Of a stretch of 64,000 nt of DNA, positions 26,740 to 33,534 are shown piece after piece; position 1 is the first letter of the stretch; every line of letters starts with the position of its first letter. This DNA is from Chitinophaga dinghuensis (lineage in GTDB: Bacteria; Bacteroidota; Bacteroidia; Chitinophagales; Chitinophagaceae). A model generated the notes under the pieces. That model did not search any database, was not told the DNA's origin, and saw only the letters and a program-made list of their open reading frames with translations. The position numbers were made by a program, and so were the translations under genes. Location: the NCBI RefSeq assembly GCF_003259435.1, contig NZ_QLMA01000005.1, positions 372,001 to 436,000 of the forward strand. The letters run 5' to 3'.

Positions 26740-27467
26740 AATTTAGGCGTAAACTGCGCCAAATCATAAATTCCCAGTTGCTGCTCCACCTTAGCCACCT
26801 TCTCTACAAATATTTCAAATCCACCTTCACCGAACAGCTGGTGTTCCCGTTTTTCAAAATCTTCACCCAGGCTATCAAACTCATGTTTACTGACTATTCC
26901 ACGCAAGGCTGGAAACAACACGGTATCCTCCCTGGCTTCATGAGGGCGGTACATATGGATAAAAGAGGTTAGCAGACTGTTTAGTTTCTGCTGGTCGCTG
27001 GCTGATGCCAGTTGTGGCTGTTTGCCTAGCAGTAGTATTTGATCTGTGATAATGCGGCCCTGTTGATGTTGTGTTTTCAAAACGGCCACGAGGTCGGTGA
27101 GTTGATGGGCCTTTTCAAAACGAGGAAAGAGAAAATCCTCCTCTTGTTTTTCGTGATATTCTTCAATAAAATTGCGGATGATACTGGCGGAATCCGTAAG
27201 AAATTGTGGATTTATTTGCTCATTGGAAGCCAACATTTGTAGGAAATGGTCGTACACCAGCAATACCCGGTTCAAAATACCGTGCTCACGCATGAGATCT
27301 TCCGGTGGACTTATTTCATCTTCGTCTTTTTCTTTGTCCTTACAGCCCGGTAAAAGTCCGATACCCAACACACCAGATACAACCGTTATTTTCAGTCCGT
27401 TTTCTATGAAATTTCGGCGACTGTGGCGGGATACAGAACCCTGCTCACCGTTGATATGCGTATTCAT
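26736..27467 (-). CDS. Tat-exported hemerythrin-domain lipoprotein
   Basis: A 243-residue protein. The N-terminus has a twin-arginine motif SRRNFI (Arg17-Arg18), a hydrophobic stretch and an LLPGC lipobox (Cys42), so it is probably folded with its metal in the cytoplasm and then exported as a lipoprotein. The mature part is an HHE hemerythrin domain with LMREHGILNRVL, FIEEYHEKQEEDFLFPRF and YRPHEAREDTVLFPAL, the diiron ligands of the family. Exported hemerythrins may bind O2, NO or peroxides. It is the first gene of a two-gene operon with DoxX. Conserved element B lies 144 bp upstream, next to an AraC gene. Start is ATG 27467. Confidence 0.88.
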   Translation of the reverse strand: MNTHINGEQGSVSRHSRRNFIENGLKITVVSGVLGIGLLPGCKDKEKDEDEISPPEDLMREHGILNRVLLVYDHFLQMLASNEQINPQFLTDSASIIRNFIEEYHEKQEEDFLFPRFEKAHQLTDLVAVLKTQHQQGRIITDQILLLGKQPQLASASDQQKLNSLLTSFIHMYRPHEAREDTVLFPALRGIVSKHEFDSLGEDFEKREHQLFGEGGFEIFVEKVAKVEQQLGIYDLAQFTPKL

Positions 27468-27610
27468 AGCATCGTTACTTTTACTGGTGAATCATAAAAG
27501 AGCGGAAGAATGCCATTCTATACCTATCTGTCAAGCTGATCAATTAACTTATCTGGAAGACCAAATCGAAATATCTATATTACAAATTTCATACTATTCT
27601 TTGGTTTTCA

Positions 27611-27640
27611 ATGGTATAATTGAAAATTTTATGATATTAA
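27611..27640 (-). promoter_or_regulatory. AraC-type direct-repeat element, copy B (upstream of hemerythrin-DoxX)
   Basis: Contains ATGGTAT at 27611-27617 and ATGATAT at 27631-27637, the same 20-bp-spaced repeat as copy A, with 27 of 30 bases identical. The stop codon of the AraC gene (27637-27639) falls inside it, so regulator and predicted site are physically linked. Confidence 0.6.
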
Positions 27641-28458
27641 ACTGTTTTGCGGAATGAGAGCGGAGTCTGTCCCGTTTTGCGTTTGAAATACTTCACAAAA
27701 TGAGAGGGATCATTGAAATCCAGGGAAAAGGATATTTCTGCAATGGTGTTGGCTGTATACAGGAGCAATCGTTTGGCTTCGCTGATAATATACTCGGACA
27801 AAACGTCTTCGGAAGACTGATTCACTGCTTTACGACAAGCGGCATTTAAATTCTGGGGAGAGGTCCGGAGTAACTCCGCATAATAGTGTACTTTATTCTT
27901 CACCATTTGCTCTGCACTGAGCAGAGAGAGAAAGGACTGATACAGGTTAGATGAGATCTCCACATGTCCGGCAACGGTCTTTACATTTCCCAACACATGT
28001 GCCAGTAATGCTTTCAACAGACCTTCTACCATTGGAAAGGAATAGGCGCCCTCTTTATGTGCAGCTGCTGTCAGCAAAGTAAAAAGCGTATGTGTAGTAG
28101 CATCATCTTTTGGGTAGACACAGGTTTCCCGGCTAAGTTGTGTAAAAAGAGATTTCAATTCATTGTCCAGGCTCTTCTCTATAAAAGCCTTCTTTATGAT
28201 AATCACAAATCCATCTGGCTCTGTGTCCAGTTCCCAGTAATGCACCTGGTCCTTTCGAATGAAATACATGACAGGCGGCGTTACCTGGAACTTACGGGAA
28301 TCAATATAGTGGTAACCGGTACCTTGTGAGAGGTACAAAATTTCAAAGTAATTGTTGTGCTTATGAGGCGTTGTTTTACGAATCTCTTTTCTGAAAGGCG
28401 CGATCTTGATGGACTTTCCCGAATCACTTTTATCTTTTACTTGTAGGCCAGTTACCAT
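27637..28458 (-). CDS. AraC-family transcriptional regulator
   Basis: A 273-residue regulator. Residues ~25-110 form an AraC-type cupin sensor (KTTPHKHNNYFEILYLSQGTGYHYID; key HKHNNYFEI). Residues ~165-273 form the double helix-turn-helix, with EYIISEAKRLLLYTANTIAEISFSLDF (read IAEISFSLDF) and SHFVKYFKRKTGQTPLSFRK. The effector is unknown. The gene starts 12 bp after the GDCCVxC gene, so it appears to be the last gene of the ArsR-led operon. Its 3' end overlaps conserved element B, and it probably activates the hemerythrin-DoxX and efflux operons. Start is ATG 28458. Confidence 0.88.
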   Translation of the reverse strand: MVTGLQVKDKSDSGKSIKIAPFRKEIRKTTPHKHNNYFEILYLSQGTGYHYIDSRKFQVTPPVMYFIRKDQVHYWELDTEPDGFVIIIKKAFIEKSLDNELKSLFTQLSRETCVYPKDDATTHTLFTLLTAAAHKEGAYSFPMVEGLLKALLAHVLGNVKTVAGHVEISSNLYQSFLSLLSAEQMVKNKVHYYAELLRTSPQNLNAACRKAVNQSSEDVLSEYIISEAKRLLLYTANTIAEISFSLDFNDPSHFVKYFKRKTGQTPLSFRKTV

Positions 28459-28470
28459 AAACAGATTTTT

Positions 28471-28671
28471 TTAACAGCAGCAATTCCCTTCTTGCATCGG
28501 CGGACATTTCACCGTGCCATAGCTACAATATACGCAGCAGTCGCCCGTTTCAGGACGCAGCCTTGCATGACAACTTTCACATTCATAAAAATACTGACAA
28601 GCATCCGTAGGCATGATTTCCTCTTTCTGATACTGGCAATTCGGACAAGTAATGATTGATTTCAATTCCAT
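28471..28671 (-). CDS. GDCCVxC-domain small cysteine-rich protein
   Basis: A 66-residue protein with two zinc-ribbon-like knuckles (CPNCQY and CESCHARLRPETG), followed by the signature GDCCVYCSYG, then CPP and a C-terminal Cys triplet. Members of this family occur in metal-resistance clusters, sometimes with selenocysteine at one of the Cys positions; here the codons are ordinary Cys. It probably binds a soft metal or metalloid in the cytoplasm. It lies 18 bp downstream of the MerTP-like gene. ATG 28671 is preferred over an in-frame GTG at 28689. Confidence 0.82.
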   Translation of the reverse strand: MELKSIITCPNCQYQKEEIMPTDACQYFYECESCHARLRPETGDCCVYCSYGTVKCPPMQEGNCCC

Positions 28672-28689
28672 AATAAGCAATTTTATCAC

Positions 28690-29289
28690 TTAACGGGCCA
28701 CTTGGTACCCAGTTTCATCTTCAATAATAGCAGCCATCTGGTTGAATGATATGAGCGTGCTATCAAATTTCACCACAGCGATCCCTTTGGCATAATTGGT
28801 ATTCGCCTCTAATACGCCTTTCTGTTGCCGCAACGCATTATTTACATGGCCTTCACAGGCTTCGCAGCTCATACCGGATATATGCAGCGTTGTTTGCTGA
28901 ATAGTTGGTATGTTTTCGGCCATCTTCTCCTTTGCTGGTATTTGTGGATGAAAGTAAGACTCATAATAAGGAAAAGCGGAGAGTAAGAGCGATATGGCCG
29001 CCACTATCCAGAGGAATGCTTTTGATTGCATCCAGCTTTTCTTTGCCGGCTCACAGCCGCAGTCATCTTTGGATTGCGGTTTATATGCCTGATAAAATGC
29101 AAATCCCAGGACTAACACCGTTGCTGCCAACATATACGGCCGAAGAGGCGCAGCCCAGCCAAAAGCAGCTACGGCGCCACCTGCGCCACCCAGGATAGCC
29201 AGCAGCGGCACAATACAACACAAAGAGGAGGTGAGCGCCAATAACAGTCCTGATCCCAGTAGTACCTTATTATTCTTTCCTTTCATCAT
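28690..29289 (-). CDS. MerT-MerP fusion: metal-ion transporter with C-terminal HMA domain
   Basis: A 199-residue membrane protein. The MerT-like part has three helices and the Cys pair SSLCC (Cys24-Cys25) in helix 1, with a DDCGC motif (Cys77, Cys79) in the loop. The C-terminal ~65 residues form an HMA (MerP/Atx1) domain with MSCEAC (Cys142, Cys145). In mer systems this passes Hg(II) from MerP to MerT and on to the MerA reductase. No MerA, MerR or MerB is present in the window, so the metal and its fate are open. The gene overlaps the upstream ArsR gene by four bases and is followed by the GDCCVxC gene. Start is ATG 29289. Confidence 0.88.
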   Translation of the reverse strand: MMKGKNNKVLLGSGLLLALTSSLCCIVPLLAILGGAGGAVAAFGWAAPLRPYMLAATVLVLGFAFYQAYKPQSKDDCGCEPAKKSWMQSKAFLWIVAAISLLLSAFPYYESYFHPQIPAKEKMAENIPTIQQTTLHISGMSCEACEGHVNNALRQQKGVLEANTNYAKGIAVVKFDSTLISFNQMAAIIEDETGYQVAR

Positions 29290-29654
29290 ATGGCTTCTAG
29301 CTGATTGATAATTTTAAAAAACGAGCGCAGTAATTTCAAATGGGCAGGTCTGATCGAATAGAAAATAGTTTGCCCTTCTTTACGGGAGCTCACGATATTA
29401 CCATCTTTCAGTTTTCGCAGATGTTGCGAAATAGCAGGAATGCTCATGCCCAGGATATCGCTCAGATCACAGGGACAGAGCTCCTTTTCCGCTTCCAGGA
29501 GATACAGGATTTTCAACCGCACCTCATTTCCTGCCAGGGACAGAACGGCCGACAGTTGAGCAAACGCCGACTCATTCTTCGCCACCTTTTGCCTGCAATC
29601 ATTTATCTGTACCGGGTTTGCCTCTCCACGTATACATACATTTCCCCCACTCAT
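29286..29654 (-). CDS. ArsR/SmtB-family metal-sensing repressor
   Basis: A 122-residue winged-helix repressor. The helix-3 metal motif ELCPCDLSDILG (Cys60, Cys62) is in the arsenic/cadmium-type position, and N-terminal Cys7 and Cys20 may complete the site. The recognition part is MSIPAISQHLRKLKDGNIV, with the wing KEGQTIFYS. These repressors leave DNA on binding As(III), Cd, Pb or Hg. It leads the operon MerTP, GDCCVxC, AraC with an ATGA overlap to MerTP. A perfect 14-bp-arm inverted repeat lies 33 bp before the start, a likely operator. ATG 29654 is chosen; the frame upstream to 29783 encodes implausible residues. Confidence 0.9.
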   Translation of the reverse strand: MSGGNVCIRGEANPVQINDCRQKVAKNESAFAQLSAVLSLAGNEVRLKILYLLEAEKELCPCDLSDILGMSIPAISQHLRKLKDGNIVSSRKEGQTIFYSIRPAHLKLLRSFFKIINQLEAI

Positions 29655-29686
29655 GGTTGTTCTTATTTTTAATAAAATTATATACA

Positions 29687-29720
29687 TTTTTGTATTTAAG
29701 CAAATACTTAAATACAAAAA
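29687..29720 (-). promoter_or_regulatory. candidate ArsR operator, perfect inverted repeat
   Basis: TTTTTGTATTTAAG at 29687-29700 and its exact complement CTTAAATACAAAAA at 29707-29720, with a six-base spacer. It lies directly upstream of the ArsR gene, the usual place for an autorepressor site. Confidence 0.7.
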
Positions 29721-29774
29721 ACAGAAAGTGTGCAAGATATTTGGAATGAGACTTAGAAAAACAGAGATGGTACG

Positions 29775-29793
29775 GTGAGACACCTGTCTCCCG
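29775..29793. repeat. GAGACAC-NN-GTCTC palindromic repeat, copy 1
   Basis: GTGAGACACCTGTCTCCCG, an imperfect palindrome located between the ArsR operator and the end of the Rrf2 gene. A copy differing at two positions lies at 37087-37105. Two copies in 64 kb are weak evidence by count alone, but both are intergenic. Confidence 0.35.
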
Positions 29794-29800
29794 AAATAAT

Positions 29801-30244
29801 TTATTTCTTACCCAGCTTCAGGAACATACCACCGTTATTGGTATCATCTGCGAGATCCTGGATAGTTTTGTCTTCAAACAATCGTAACAGTTTCTTCTTG
29901 ATTTCTTTATAATCGTGATGCATGGGGCAAGGACTCGTATTAGAACATTTTTTCAGTCCCAATACACATTTTTCCAGCACCTCCCCTTCGTTCATCGCAT
30001 CCAGAATGGCTCGGACAGGCTTTTTCCGGCATTTAGGAGACATATAAAAACCGCCATTGGGGCCAGAAACCGACTGGATCACCTGATCATCCTTCCGCAA
30101 TGCCTGTAAAATTTTAGCAGTAAAAGAAACAGGCGCATCTATGCCACGGGCAATTTCATCAATCCGGCATTTACGCTCCTCGGTCGTATGCTGCGCAATA
30201 TATATAGTAGCCCGTAATGCGTATTCTGTCGCCTTTGAAAACAT
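29801..30244 (-). CDS. Rrf2-family Fe-S transcriptional regulator (IscR/NsrR-like)
   Basis: A 147-residue Rrf2 protein. The N-terminal winged helix (ATEYALRATIYIAQH, then IARGIDAPVSFTAKILQAL, with wing GPNGGF) is complete. Three cysteines at 93, 100 and 106 (EKCVLGLKKCSNTSPC) match in position and spacing the Fe-S cluster ligands of IscR and NsrR. It should therefore respond to NO, O2 or Fe-S status. It is divergent from the large gene at 30399 with a 154-bp intergenic region that contains a perfect 24-bp palindrome, its probable operator. A hemerythrin lipoprotein lies 2.3 kb away. Start is ATG 30244. Confidence 0.9.
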   Translation of the reverse strand: MFSKATEYALRATIYIAQHTTEERKCRIDEIARGIDAPVSFTAKILQALRKDDQVIQSVSGPNGGFYMSPKCRKKPVRAILDAMNEGEVLEKCVLGLKKCSNTSPCPMHHDYKEIKKKLLRLFEDKTIQDLADDTNNGGMFLKLGKK

Positions 30245-30323
30245 GCAGTTTATTTTGAACGACTAAATTACAAGAAATGCTCATTCCAGGAACCTAATTG
30301 TTAAAAATTACCAATTAAAAATA

Positions 30324-30347
30324 ATTCAGGACAAATTTGTCCTGAAT
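30324..30347. promoter_or_regulatory. 24-bp perfect palindrome, candidate Rrf2 operator
   Basis: The half-site ATTCAGGACAAA is followed directly by its exact complement. It lies between the divergent Rrf2 gene and the 30399 gene and ends three bases before a TATATTTG -7 box, so a bound protein would cover the -33 region of that promoter. Confidence 0.75.
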
Positions 30348-30350
30348 AGA

Positions 30351-30358
30351 TATATTTG
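30351..30358 (+). promoter_or_regulatory. -7 promoter box of the 30399 gene
   Basis: TATATTTG is an exact TAnnTTTG match 40 bp upstream of the start codon. No canonical TTG is found at the -33 distance, which is occupied by the palindrome. Confidence 0.6.
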
Positions 30359-30398
30359 CGGCATGAAACCACTTTAGAGAAGAAAATAAAATAGTTTT

Positions 30399-32159
30399 AT
30401 GCATACCTTTCATATCCCTGTAATGGGATTGGCCTATACCATAGATAGTCCGATCAAAGTAGCGCGTTTTGGCATTTCGTCTGTTATTTCCATTGTGGAA
30501 GACAGGCTCGTGGAAATGATGAGAAAGCATTATTACCCCAGCATTCACCGGGAGTATACGCCTATTTCCATTCATGAAACAGACTACCGGGAAAAGAGGA
30601 TCACGGATTACCTGAACCTTGTCAATACGATTGTGCAAGCGCAGGTGGAAAAGCTCAGGAAAGCAGCTTTTGAGAAAGGATCTGAGATAGTTAAATATTT
30701 TGAAATGCTGCCGGAAGACGCTGTTGTAAAGCAGTTGTACCGGAAAATGCTCCAGGCCACCAATACAACAGAGCAGCAAGACCTTCAGGCCATCCTGCGT
30801 ACGAAAATCAAACCCGGCGCCATTGATGTAAATATCATGACAAAAACGGTAGATCCTATCACGGCATTGAAAGGATATGCCAACAGCGATCTGACTGATT
30901 CATCGGTGGTATTCTCTGCGGGTATGGACCCCAGGTTATATAATTATCTGGAAGGGTGTACCCAGTTCGATGCAGATGCAGCAGGCATTTTCAGGAAAAA
31001 GATCATCGTAAAAGTGAGCGATTACCGCTCCGCTCTTATACAGGGAAAATACCTCGCGAAGAAAGGTATCTGGGTAAGCGAATTCAGAATTGAATCCGGG
31101 CTGAATTGCGGCGGACATGCATTTGCTACGGATGGCTATTTGCTGGGGCCTATCCTGGAGGAATTTAAAAATAATAAGCCGGATTTAATTACCTCCTTGT
31201 TTGAATTGTATAAAGCGGCCATATTACGAAAAAGTGGTCGGGAGATAGCAGTCGCTCCGCCCCTCAGATACTCCGTGCAGGGTGGCATTGGCACTTGCGA
31301 AGAAGACACCTTCCTCCGCCATCAATATGATATGGACAGTACAGGATGGGGCACTCCTTTTCTCCTGGTACCAGAAGCTACCACGGTAGATGAAACTACG
31401 CTGCAACAATTATGTGCCGCCACAGAGAAAGAAGTGGTGCTTAGTAACAGCTCTCCACTGGGCGCCCGCTTCCATTACCTGAAAGGCACCAGCGCCGAAA
31501 ACGAACGATTAGCACGCGTTGCCAAAGGGAAGCCTGGAAGTCCCTGTACAGAAAAACACCTCACCTTCAACACTGAATTTACTGCTGAACCTATCTGTAC
31601 GGCTTCTGTCAAATACCAGCAGTTGAAGATCGCGCAATTAAAATCACTTGGCCTGCCGGAAGAAGCATATAAAAGACAGTTGGAGAATGTACTGGAGAAA
31701 GAATGTTTATGCGTAGGTCTCAGCAACGCCGCCGCCATACTATATGATCAGCCATTCGTGAAAACAATGCATACCGTTACGGTTTGTCCCGGACCTAACA
31801 TTGTGCATTTTTCCAAAGTGGTATCGCTGCAAACCATGACGGATCATATTTACGGCCGCACTAATATTCTTCCGTATGACAACAGGCCACATGTATTTAT
31901 CGCGGAACTGCGCTTGTATGTAGCCTACCTGAAAGAGCAACTGGAACTCGACTTTCTGACAGGACAATTATCAAAAAGGATGAAATATTTTACTGCTTTC
32001 TTCCAAAACCTACAGGATGGTATCCGCTATTATCAGCAACAGGCGGACATAATCACCACCGCCAAAGATAAGCTGCTAGCTCAGTTGCAGCAAGCGCTTA
32101 CAACACTGGAAGCAATGCATACTCAATATTTGGAGGAACCTGTTCCCTGCCAGCAGTAA
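30399..32159 (+). CDS. large cysteine-rich protein of unknown function under Rrf2-type control
   Basis: A 586-residue soluble protein. I cannot name its family, though I believe similar uncharacterised proteins exist in other phyla. The N-terminus (MGLAYTIDSPIKVARFGISS) and the middle (VSEFRIESGLNCGGHAFATDG, key SGLNCGGHAF; then VQGGIGTCEEDTFLRH and DSTGWGTPFLLVPE) look like loops of a TIM-barrel flavoenzyme, as in glutamate synthase or nitronate monooxygenase relatives. At least nine Cys are spread through the protein, with KECLCVGLSN near residue 435 and VCPGPN following, which could hold an Fe-S cluster. It is divergent from the Rrf2 gene behind a palindromic operator and is followed by a terminator. 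A redox enzyme repaired or induced under NO or oxidative stress is an inference. Confidence 0.75.
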   Translation: MHTFHIPVMGLAYTIDSPIKVARFGISSVISIVEDRLVEMMRKHYYPSIHREYTPISIHETDYREKRITDYLNLVNTIVQAQVEKLRKAAFEKGSEIVKYFEMLPEDAVVKQLYRKMLQATNTTEQQDLQAILRTKIKPGAIDVNIMTKTVDPITALKGYANSDLTDSSVVFSAGMDPRLYNYLEGCTQFDADAAGIFRKKIIVKVSDYRSALIQGKYLAKKGIWVSEFRIESGLNCGGHAFATDGYLLGPILEEFKNNKPDLITSLFELYKAAILRKSGREIAVAPPLRYSVQGGIGTCEEDTFLRHQYDMDSTGWGTPFLLVPEATTVDETTLQQLCAATEKEVVLSNSSPLGARFHYLKGTSAENERLARVAKGKPGSPCTEKHLTFNTEFTAEPICTASVKYQQLKIAQLKSLGLPEEAYKRQLENVLEKECLCVGLSNAAAILYDQPFVKTMHTVTVCPGPNIVHFSKVVSLQTMTDHIYGRTNILPYDNRPHVFIAELRLYVAYLKEQLELDFLTGQLSKRMKYFTAFFQNLQDGIRYYQQQADIITTAKDKLLAQLQQALTTLEAMHTQYLEEPVPCQQ

Positions 32160-32185
32160 TACGGTACTGACCTCCCATTAAAAAC

Positions 32186-32218
32186 AGGAAAAGGCCGGAG
32201 TACGCTCCGACCTTTCCT
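32186..32218. terminator. terminator hairpin
   Basis: Imperfect inverted repeat: AGGAAAAGGCCGGAG, loop TACG, CTCCGACCTTTCCT. It lies between the convergent 30399 gene and the HtrA-like gene, with A-rich sequence to the left, so it best serves the minus-strand gene and possibly both. Confidence 0.65.
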
Positions 32219-32239
32219 ACCCGCTATGATCTGCGGATC

Positions 32240-33163
32240 TTATTTCTCAGATGGTGTGATTCTTAATTCCTGCTTTTGGTTGCCTCTGATGATTTGCGTA
32301 AAATAGAAAGATCCGATTTTATCTTCCGTCAGCATTTTAAAAAGCTCGTCGGAAGTCTGTACCATTTTATCACTGAATGATAAAAGGATGTCGCCGGATT
32401 GAAGTCCTGCTTTATCTGCCGGACTACCTTTTTCTACTTGCGTTACAAAGAGAGCGCTTTTATTGGCCAGATGGTGGATGGATCTGAGTTTGGGTACCAG
32501 TTCTATTTGCTGTAAAACCAGGCCCAGATAAGCTCTTCTGACTTTCCCAAACTTCATTAACTGGTAAGCAATTTCTTTGGCGGTGTTAATACTGATCGCG
32601 AAGCATAAATTCTGTGCCCCTTGAATCATGGCAGTATTCACGCCAATTACTTCTCCAGCGGCATTTATCAACGGACCTCCGGAGTTACCAGGATTCAGTG
32701 CCGCATCTGTTTGTATCATGCTATCCATCAAATTTCCGGCTTCACTTCGGAGGGAACGTCCGAGTGCGCTGACAATGCCATGCGTCACCGTATGTTGAAA
32801 TCCCATAGGGTTACCGATAGCGATCACTAATTCACCGATCTTTAATTGAGCGGAATCGCCCAAAATGGCCGGGGTGAAGTCGTTTGCAGATATTTTCAGG
32901 ATGGCCAGATCATTGGAGGGGTCCTCTCCTATCAAAGCGGCTTCATGTAATTCGCCGTCATGCAAGGCTACCCGAAGTCGCTTCGCACCGTGTACTACAT
33001 GACTATTGGTGAACAGGTATCCATCTGATGAAAATAAAAACCCGGAGCCAGTACCTGTAACGCCTTCCTTCCCATTTACTGCTCCTACCCGTTCAATCTT
33101 AACGACGGAACTTTTGACTTTGTCAATCGCTCCCATTATTGTTTCCGAAAATAAATCAGTCAT
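32240..33163 (-). CDS. S1C (HtrA/DegP-like) serine protease without signal peptide
   Basis: A 307-residue trypsin-fold protease plus one PDZ domain. Triad: His55 (FTNSHVV), Asp85 (SNDLAIL) and Ser161 (NPGNSGGPL), all in canonical motifs. The PDZ domain (~200-300) has YLGLVLQ and SPADKAGLQSGDILL. The N-terminus (MTDLFSETIMGAIDKVKSSVVKI, begins TDLFSETIM) lacks a signal peptide or membrane anchor, so the protein should stay in the cytoplasm, unlike DegP or DegS. The missing leader could mean cytoplasmic quality control. A misassigned start is unlikely because no longer frame encodes a leader. Start is ATG 33163. The 371-bp upstream region has regulatory-looking repeats. Confidence 0.9.
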   Translation of the reverse strand: MTDLFSETIMGAIDKVKSSVVKIERVGAVNGKEGVTGTGSGFLFSSDGYLFTNSHVVHGAKRLRVALHDGELHEAALIGEDPSNDLAILKISANDFTPAILGDSAQLKIGELVIAIGNPMGFQHTVTHGIVSALGRSLRSEAGNLMDSMIQTDAALNPGNSGGPLINAAGEVIGVNTAMIQGAQNLCFAISINTAKEIAYQLMKFGKVRRAYLGLVLQQIELVPKLRSIHHLANKSALFVTQVEKGSPADKAGLQSGDILLSFSDKMVQTSDELFKMLTEDKIGSFYFTQIIRGNQKQELRITPSEK

Positions 33164-33534
33164 AATTCAGCTCCTTATTATGGTTAATAATTGCAGCCTA
33201 AAAATGTCAATACCTGATATATCGTTTTAGTACCTCCGCTTATCTATTCTACGCGCTTACTGAATAGGACAGTCACATACCTGGAACAATAGCTTCCAGT
33301 CATATCTGTAATATTCCGTAAATGCGATGAATGTGATGTAGGTAGGCGGATGGCCGTTTTAATAATAAATACTTGTTCTGTCAGCTATTGACATTATTGC
33401 CACATCTATATGGATGCACGAAAAATATACCGATCGGTTTTTACCAGAAAATCATGTCAAAATATCAGGTATCCTAACCCCCTTTTGTCCCAAAACGGGC
33501 ACATTTTGTCAGCGTTTGTCTATTCAGCCTGAAG
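33164..33534. other. intergenic region upstream of the HtrA-like gene
   Basis: This 371-bp gene-free stretch holds ATACCTGATAT at 33210-33220, whose exact complement is at 33462-33472, and a 10-bp palindrome ACCGATCGGT at 33429-33438 of the kind bound by TetR-type repressors. No TetR gene is nearby. I see no coding potential. Confidence 0.5.
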
